In this document: piece after piece, positions 15,463 to 20,372 of the stretch
Layout of the letters: the number at the start of each line of letters is the position of its first letter
Numbering within the stretch: the first letter of the stretch is position 1
Origin: an uncultured Chitinophagaceae bacterium
GTDB lineage: Bacteria > Bacteroidota > Bacteroidia > Chitinophagales > Chitinophagaceae
DNA length: 20,372 nt
Assembly (NCBI GenBank): GCA_946885665.1
Contig: CAMPGT010000037.1
Location: 1-20,372 of the forward strand
Direction of reading: 5' to 3'
Made by a program: the position numbers and the translations under genes
The notes under the pieces: model-generated
What the model was told of the DNA's origin: nothing
What the model saw: the letters and a program-made list of their open reading frames with translations, nothing else
The model's database searches: none

Positions 15463-16335
15463 CTAGTTTTCAAGTTTCTTCATCTCTTCATTGTAATATT
15501 TCACCGTCTCAATAACTGAAGGAACGTTGCTGTGCACCTCTTGTGAATCTCTTTCTATATAAATAATACCCGAGAAATTCTGCCGCTTCAGTTCTTTGAA
15601 TATGGCGGGAAAATCTACAACGCCGGTGCCTACCCGAACGTCCTGTAGTTTTGGGTCATTGTAGGCGGCAATGTCCTTGAGGTGAACGCCGAGGATACGC
15701 CCCTCGAGTTTTTTTACAGCATCGATCGGCTTGATGCCGCTTTTGGGCCAATGGCCCAGGTCGGCGCATGCATAAAAGTGAGGATGATCTTTTATGGCGG
15801 CAAGTACCGAATCGGGGTGCCAGTAGGCGCTCACGCCTTTCCAATGTTCGTGAATGGCAACATTCAATCCATACACCCCGGCCAGGCTGTCCACCTCGTC
15901 CCACATATCCACCGGAGGTTCGGCAGTCACAAATCTCACATTAAGCTGTTTGGCTTTTTCAAAATCCCTTTTCCAGGCGCCAACCGTTTTGCCGCCGCCG
16001 AGGTAAAGCGATCCCACTTCCAACCCGTGATCGCTAACATATGTTTTCAACTTGTTGATACCGGCTTCAGAAAGCTGGCCAAGCAACGTATCGTTGAGTT
16101 CTTTACCTGTTGCATGAAAAGTATTGGGTTCAATAAATTTTACGCCGCAACTGTCTACCTGCGCCAGTGAAGTGGGAAAATCAACCGTGTGAAACGTCCA
16201 CAGCGCAATGCCGAGGTCCCATTTGGGTGCGTCACTCACAGCAGTGTTGTCGCTTTCGCCGGAATGGCCGGATGAATTGCATGATACGATGGCGAAAAAC
16301 GATAGGGCGACGAACCAGGGTAACCTACGGATCAT
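15463..16335 (-). CDS. lipoprotein with xylose-isomerase-like TIM barrel (sugar phosphate isomerase/epimerase family)
   Basis: This 290-residue protein starts with MIRRLPWFVALSFFAIVSC, a clear lipoprotein signal with the anchor Cys at 19, then a Ser/Gly-rich linker. The mature part is an AP-endonuclease-2/xylose-isomerase-like barrel with candidate metal and active-site residues (this numbering) Glu139 (AEPP), His162-Glu163-His164, Asp192/His195 (ADLGHW), His218-Lys220-Asp221 (GVHLKD) and Glu261 (YIERD). An in-frame ATG lies six codons upstream at 16353; I prefer 16335 because it gives a standard charged n-region. It starts 28 bp after the stop of the second FtsX permease and may be co-transcribed. 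The family includes sugar isomerases, epimerases and dehydratases such as inosose and 3-keto-sugar enzymes; the export implies a periplasmic or surface sugar substrate. The reaction is unassigned. Confidence 0.87.
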   Translation of the reverse strand: MIRRLPWFVALSFFAIVSCNSSGHSGESDNTAVSDAPKWDLGIALWTFHTVDFPTSLAQVDSCGVKFIEPNTFHATGKELNDTLLGQLSEAGINKLKTYVSDHGLEVGSLYLGGGKTVGAWKRDFEKAKQLNVRFVTAEPPVDMWDEVDSLAGVYGLNVAIHEHWKGVSAYWHPDSVLAAIKDHPHFYACADLGHWPKSGIKPIDAVKKLEGRILGVHLKDIAAYNDPKLQDVRVGTGVVDFPAIFKELKRQNFSGIIYIERDSQEVHSNVPSVIETVKYYNEEMKKLEN

Positions 16336-16363
16336 AGTGAAAATTTGTATCAATATACGACAC

Positions 16364-18721
16364 TCATTCGGTTCTCAGGCTCTTTACCGGGTTGTTGCGC
16401 GCGGTACTGATGGTATTGGCGCCCACTACAGCCAGCGTAAGCAGCAGCACCACCGAACCCACCGACGCGAACAGCCAGATGCTGATCTCCACGTGATAAA
16501 CGTAGTTGCCCAACCATTCGTTCATCAACCACCAGGTAAGCGGCACCGCTATGACAAATGCGATAAGCACCAGTTGCAAAAATTCTTTCGAGATCAATGA
16601 AAGCAATTGCGAAATGGAGGCGCCCAGCACCTTCCTGATACCTATCTCCCTCGTCCTTTTTTCGATCGTGAACGAGGCGAGACCGGCCAGCCCGATACAG
16701 CAAATCAATATCGCCAATATGGCAAACAAGTTGGTAATGCGGTTAATCAGTTCCTCGGCAATGAATTTCTTTCCAAATTCCTGGTCAACGAACTGGTATT
16801 CGAATGGATAGGCCGGATTATATTGCCGGAATACCTTTTGAATGTCCGACATCGTTCCGTGCGTATTGACACCTGCATTCAGCCGGAAGGTTATGGTTGT
16901 TGAAAAGTTCGGGTTGTAGAACATCATCATGGGATCTACAGGTTTAAAAGGCGATTCCATCACAATATTGTCGGTAACACCCAGCACCGAATAATCTGTA
17001 CCTCCGTATCTCATTTTCATACCCACAGGATGTTGCAGGTTCATCGCTTCGATAGCGGCCTTGTTCAGCAACATGTAGGAGGTATCGGCAGGTGTGCCGG
17101 AAAAAAACTTACCCTCGAGCATTTTCAGGCCCATCGTCTTGTCAAAGTCAACGTCAGTGGCCATACCTGAAAAAATAATGTCGAGGTCGGCAGGTTTGCC
17201 TTCCCAGTCCGGCGCACCCGACTTCCACCATATTTGCGTTATGGGTGATGAGGATCGCGTTACCTCACTCACTTTACCGGTTTTCAGGAGCTCCTGTTTA
17301 ATGACCGTGTAATTTTTATTGATATCGTCCGTTGCGGGCACCATCACCAGGTTACCCGGATCGTAGCCGGTGCGGCGGTCCTTAACGTGCTGGATCTGCT
17401 GATAAATTACAATGGTTCCTGAAATCAACAGTATGGAGATCACGAATTGTCCCACCACCAACACCCTTCTCGGCAGCACCGCACCTCTTCCGGCGGTGAG
17501 TGTTCCTTTCAAAACCTTTACGGGATTGAAAGACGACAGATACAAGGCAGGATAACTGCCTGCCACTACGCCGGTAAATACGATTATTCCCAGCGCCACC
17601 AGCCAGAAACCCGGCGCAGCGATGAAGATGGTGAGATGCTTATCCACCAGTTTATTAAAGGATGGCAGCACAAGTGCTACAGTAATTAAGGCAATCACGA
17701 ACGCTAATAGCGACAGTATCAGCGATTCGCAGAAGAACTGCGTTACAAGCTGTTTTTTATTGGAGCCGAGTGTTTTTCTTATGCCTACTTCTTTTGAACG
17801 TTTCTCGGAGCGCGCGGTAGAGAGGTTCATGAAATTAATGCAGGCAATCATCAGTATTCCCAGTGCAATGATGATGAACAGCCGAACATACTCGATCATG
17901 CCGCCAGTGTTCTTGCCATCTTCAAAGTCGCTGTACAGTCTCCACCGCTTCATGGGAAAGGTAAAATAGGTGCTTACCTCATCGTGGGGATCGTGCTCCT
18001 TTTTTAAAATGTTGATGTTTTTGTCCATCAAAGTCATATCTGCGCCCGGTCTCATCAGCAGAAATATGCTCCACGACGAGTTTCCCCAATTCTGCATGGA
18101 TTGTTTGATGTTCTCGTCGGAATAATTGAAGGGCTTGATAAAATCGAATGTCAGCGATGAATTGTATGGCGGATCGGCCACCACGGCCACCACCTTAAAA
18201 TTCTCGTCGTTGTTAAGTTTTACGATTTTATTCATCGGATCGGCGTTGCCGAAGAGTGCAATGGCCATTGATTTTGTAAGAATGATGGAAGAAGGGTCGT
18301 TGAGAATGCCCTGGGGTCTTCCCTGCAGGAACCGGAAAGTGAAGATGTCGAAAAAATGTTCACTAACAGTATAGCCGGAGCGCTTCAATCGCACATCACC
18401 TGCCTGCAGCAGGTGCGGCTGCGGATAGGTCATGACCACCGCATGCTCCACATCCGCATATTTCTTTTCAAGTTCGGCGGCCATGGGCAACACCATATTG
18501 CGGTCGGTGAACATGTGATTCTTAAAATCGCGGTTGGCTATGATCTGGTAAATACGGTCGTAATTTTTATTGAATTTGTCGAATGCCAGTTCGTCGCGAA
18601 CCCAAAGAAATATCAGCAGTGTGCAGGTAATGCCCACGGCAAGGCCGAACACATTAATAAAGGAAAACCCTTTGTTGCGTTTCAGGTTGCGCCAGGCTGT
18701 TTTGAAGTAATTTCGGAGCAT
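16364..18721 (-). CDS. FtsX/MacB-type ABC transporter permease (second paralogue)
   Basis: This 785-residue inner-membrane protein is a clear paralogue of the 231-2600 product. TM1 is at about 21-41, followed by a periplasmic MacB_PCD-type domain. The first FtsX block has TMs at about 281-303, 334-354 and 373-394, with KEVGIRKTLGS at about 310. A further TM (about 420-441) precedes the second periplasmic domain, and the last block has TMs at about 663-684, 715-735 and 747-771, with REIGIRKVLGA at about 691. It ends NPVKSLRTE. It too has no ATPase or adaptor gene beside it. The two proteins share the 'RLYSD' to 'CINFMNL' region and the 'AGSYPA' motif but differ in periplasmic loops, suggesting different ligands. 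Its leader holds a dyad and a TGGCA box arranged as in the first paralogue. A lipoprotein TIM-barrel gene follows 28 bp downstream. Confidence 0.94.
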   Translation of the reverse strand: MLRNYFKTAWRNLKRNKGFSFINVFGLAVGITCTLLIFLWVRDELAFDKFNKNYDRIYQIIANRDFKNHMFTDRNMVLPMAAELEKKYADVEHAVVMTYPQPHLLQAGDVRLKRSGYTVSEHFFDIFTFRFLQGRPQGILNDPSSIILTKSMAIALFGNADPMNKIVKLNNDENFKVVAVVADPPYNSSLTFDFIKPFNYSDENIKQSMQNWGNSSWSIFLLMRPGADMTLMDKNINILKKEHDPHDEVSTYFTFPMKRWRLYSDFEDGKNTGGMIEYVRLFIIIALGILMIACINFMNLSTARSEKRSKEVGIRKTLGSNKKQLVTQFFCESLILSLLAFVIALITVALVLPSFNKLVDKHLTIFIAAPGFWLVALGIIVFTGVVAGSYPALYLSSFNPVKVLKGTLTAGRGAVLPRRVLVVGQFVISILLISGTIVIYQQIQHVKDRRTGYDPGNLVMVPATDDINKNYTVIKQELLKTGKVSEVTRSSSPITQIWWKSGAPDWEGKPADLDIIFSGMATDVDFDKTMGLKMLEGKFFSGTPADTSYMLLNKAAIEAMNLQHPVGMKMRYGGTDYSVLGVTDNIVMESPFKPVDPMMMFYNPNFSTTITFRLNAGVNTHGTMSDIQKVFRQYNPAYPFEYQFVDQEFGKKFIAEELINRITNLFAILAILICCIGLAGLASFTIEKRTREIGIRKVLGASISQLLSLISKEFLQLVLIAFVIAVPLTWWLMNEWLGNYVYHVEISIWLFASVGSVVLLLTLAVVGANTISTARNNPVKSLRTE

Positions 18722-18744
18722 GTGTATGGTGTGTGCCGATGCTG

Positions 18745-18761
18745 CACAATGGTTGTGCCAT
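18745..18761 (-). promoter_or_regulatory. possible sigma-54-like promoter of the second FtsX gene
   Basis: On the minus strand this reads ATGGCACAACCATTGTG. TGGCAC matches the -24 element with GG at 18758-18759; TTG at the -12 position fits, but the expected GC is GT. It lies 36 bases upstream of the ATG at 18721 and 64 bp downstream of the dyad at 18815-18830. Confidence 0.42.
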
Positions 18762-18814
18762 TAACTGAAACCCCTTGCAGACAAAGCCTTTGCAACGATG
18801 TTGTTCCCGCCGGG

Positions 18815-18830
18815 TGTCCGTTTTCGGACA
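18815..18830. promoter_or_regulatory. perfect 16-bp dyad, candidate activator site
   Basis: TGTCCG-TTTT-CGGACA is a perfect inverted repeat with six-base arms. It is centred 64 bp upstream of the -24-like GG of the second FtsX gene. A related dyad with nearly equal spacing lies before the first FtsX gene. The lack of a following T-tract argues against a terminator for the regulator remnant upstream. Confidence 0.55.
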
Positions 18831-18861
18831 GGTATGTACGAAAACGAGGATGGATGGACCA

Positions 18862-19382
18862 TCACAGGACTTTCTTCTTTAGTATTTCATCCACTTCTGC
18901 CTGATATAGCTTGCCGATTGGAATTAACTTCTGCTGAATTTCCACAGAACCGGTGGTGAACTTTTCTATCTTATCCATGTTGATGATGTAAGACTTATGA
19001 ATTCGCTTAAATAAGCGGGACGGCAGCTTGTCGTCCAGGTAACTCAAAGAATGATAAACAATAAGATCCTTGCCAGCAGTTTTTACGCGCACATAGTTTT
19101 TCAAACCTTCGATCAGGTAAATATCATCGAATTTCAGCTTTACCATCTCTTTTCACCTTCAGAAATATGAATGGCCCCTCGTGCGCATCCTGGTATTCTT
19201 CCGTGTTACCCAATTGGTAAAACTTATTCAAAGCTTTTAAGAACCTCTCCTTTGAGAACGGCTTAACCAAATAATCGAGCACGCCGAGATCGAAGCCATC
19301 CACAGCAAAGTCGCGATATGCGGTCGTCAAAATCACGCCGGGCAGATCATTGCTTATGCGCGGCCCGGCGGTGGTGTTCGCG
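18862..19382 (-). pseudogene. broken LytTR response regulator (5'-truncated REC, frameshift, intact LytTR domain)
   Basis: Two frames together give the last third of a receiver domain and a LytTR DNA-binding domain. The first frame (upstream of about 19124) contains [17 protein letters not shown] and [18 protein letters not shown], typical of the REC beta-4/alpha-4 to alpha-5 region. The second frame (19146 to 18862) gives [20 protein letters not shown], then the rest of LytTR to LKKKVL. Family proteins run continuously through this join (…[17 protein letters not shown]…), so a frameshift lies near 19140-19155. The N-terminal half of REC, including the phospho-accepting Asp, is absent: upstream of about 19360 the frame enters the end of the MlaD gene, whose stop is at 19383. 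The LytTR part alone has an ATG at 19146 and could still be made as a 94-residue protein. I read it as a deletion remnant; a sequencing error could explain the frameshift but not the truncation. Confidence 0.8.
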
Positions 19383-20351
19383 CTATTTACTCTGCTGTTT
19401 GGCTTTTCTTCTAAAATATCCCCTGAGCAAAAAGTTATGCTGCAGTGCTTCCATGTTTTCGTCGAGTTTATAGGAAGCCGATTCCAGGTTGCCGAGTGTC
19501 GCCTTAAGATCAGTGGCAAACTTTTTATCACCCAGAAGAGTGCCGACAGGCGTGGAAGGGTCATTCAGTTTAGCCGTCGCCAGTGTAAGCTGGCCGATCA
19601 CTTGATTGGATTTCTCCGTCACGTCATTGATCTGTGCCGCAGCATTGCGAAGCCGGTCAAAGATGACCGTGTCGGAAACAAGATCAGATGCGAGCGTACC
19701 GGGCTGGTTGAACTTAGCGGTATAGGAAGAGAGATCGCCGCTGAGGCTTTTTACATGCGCGACCGTTTGCTGCAAAGCAGACATTGTTGCCTGCAGGTCG
19801 TTATACAGCGCGTCACTTGAAAGCAGTTTGCCGAGCGAACCTTGTCCCGCGGCTATCCTGTCGCTGATCACTTTTATGTTGCCTGTTATGGCAAGGAGGT
19901 TCTGATTATTCGCCTGCAGCGTAGCGAGCATCTCATCGGAGTTCGGTGCCGTTTCAACGGAAAGCACCGAATGGTCATTCACTACCGGCGCCTGCGGTGT
20001 TCCGCCGTAAACAACAACGATCTTGTTGCCGATAAGTCCGTCGGAACTTATTTTCGCCTTTGCATCCTGCCTGATATATTTTCTCACCCGGTCTTCTATA
20101 TTCATCTCCACCACCACATGGGCCCTGTTGTCGAACCTGATGTCTTTTATCGTACCGATCTTGACGCCGGCAAACCAAACGTTATTTCCAACAGCCAAAC
20201 CGTTGATGTCTTTAAATACGGCTGAGATACGCACGGCACGTACAAATGTTTTCTTTTGCCCACCCAGCGTAAGCACGCCGGCCACGACGATCACCAAGGC
20301 GATAAATACGAAAATGCCGACAATAATAGCTTTCCTGTTAGTCGATTTCAT
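19383..20351 (-). CDS. MlaD/MCE-family lipid transport substrate-binding protein
   Basis: This 322-residue protein has one N-terminal membrane anchor (about 8-29), an MCE/MlaD domain (about 38-115, with [23 protein letters not shown] and [11 protein letters not shown]) and a long helical C-terminal part with three spaced repeats of the type G-S/T-L…D…DL (about 170-186, 218-233, 269-282). The C-terminus [14 protein letters not shown] is the usual end of Bacteroidota MlaD proteins, so the gene is full length. MlaD forms a periplasmic ring that binds phospholipid between an MlaFE-type ABC transporter and the outer membrane. MlaE and MlaF genes would be expected upstream, beyond the right edge of the window. 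The start at 20351 gives the normal short cytoplasmic tail. Its stop adjoins the truncated response regulator. Confidence 0.94.
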   Translation of the reverse strand: MKSTNRKAIIVGIFVFIALVIVVAGVLTLGGQKKTFVRAVRISAVFKDINGLAVGNNVWFAGVKIGTIKDIRFDNRAHVVVEMNIEDRVRKYIRQDAKAKISSDGLIGNKIVVVYGGTPQAPVVNDHSVLSVETAPNSDEMLATLQANNQNLLAITGNIKVISDRIAAGQGSLGKLLSSDALYNDLQATMSALQQTVAHVKSLSGDLSSYTAKFNQPGTLASDLVSDTVIFDRLRNAAAQINDVTEKSNQVIGQLTLATAKLNDPSTPVGTLLGDKKFATDLKATLGNLESASYKLDENMEALQHNFLLRGYFRRKAKQQSK

Positions 20352-20372
20352 ACCTATTGTATAAAATTATAA

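Noticed and set aside
18815..18830. Rho-independent terminator for the LytTR remnant
   Set aside because: The stem is only six base pairs and the following minus-strand bases are GC-rich (CCCGGCGGG) with no T-tract. The related dyad before the other FtsX gene favours a binding site.
19386..19564. The upstream part of the response-regulator frame as a real N-terminus
   Set aside because: It lies wholly inside the MlaD coding sequence in another frame and shows no REC beta-1/beta-3 features or acidic pocket.
1..20372. tRNA, rRNA, insertion sequence or integrase genes
   Set aside because: No transposase or integrase motifs appear in the translated frames, and I recognised no tRNA- or rRNA-like sequence by eye. 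A covariance-model scan would be needed to exclude small RNAs.

Overview
The window looks like a chromosomal segment of a Bacteroidota bacterium, most likely in the Chitinophagaceae/Sphingobacteriales range. The evidence is a very large exported protein with a type IX secretion (T9SS) C-terminal sorting domain, two orphan FtsX/MacB-type permeases of about 785-790 residues ending in the 'NPVKSLR' tail common in this phylum, a Bacteroidota-style MlaD, a LytTR regulator remnant, Cys-anchored exported enzymes, and starts with A/T-rich leaders and no clear Shine-Dalgarno. The assignment rests on family recognition; no search was run.

Layout. 1-202 is one near-perfect palindrome touching the window edge. 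231-2600 (-) is an FtsX-family permease. 2781-3710 (+) is a UbiA-like membrane protein with a degenerate first metal motif. 3730-9008 (-) is a four-gene operon transcribed in the order ethanolamine-type APC permease, glutamine-synthetase-like ligase, iron-dependent alcohol dehydrogenase, aldehyde dehydrogenase. 9121-10209 (+) is an exported amidohydrolase reading away from that operon. It converges, with a 4-bp gap, on a 1676-residue T9SS-secreted esterase (10214-15244, -). 15463-16335 (-) is a lipoprotein with a xylose-isomerase-like TIM barrel, directly downstream of a second FtsX permease (16364-18721, -). 18862-19382 (-) holds a broken LytTR response regulator, and 19383-20351 (-) is an MlaD/MCE protein. 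No stretch over 300 bases lacks a gene; the longest gap is 15245-15462, where I see no gene and no convincing site.

How the genes fit together. The four-gene operon is the most interesting system. Its gene set matches, step for step, a gamma-glutamylation route for an amino alcohol: import (permease), capping of the amine with glutamate (GS-like ligase), oxidation of the free hydroxyl (Fe-ADH), then of the aldehyde (ALDH). For ethanolamine this would give gamma-glutamylglycine, with no EutBC lyase and no microcompartment. The scheme resembles the Puu putrescine pathway, with an alcohol dehydrogenase where the amine oxidase would be, and the GlnA4 ethanolamine route described in Streptomyces. 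The final gamma-glutamyl hydrolase is not in the window.

A second non-obvious signal is regulatory. Both FtsX permease genes have the same upstream arrangement: a 16-bp dyad of the form TGTyC-N6-GrACA centred 63-64 bp upstream of a TGGCA box, with the start codon about 40 bp further on. This suggests a shared activator, possibly with sigma-54-type promoters.
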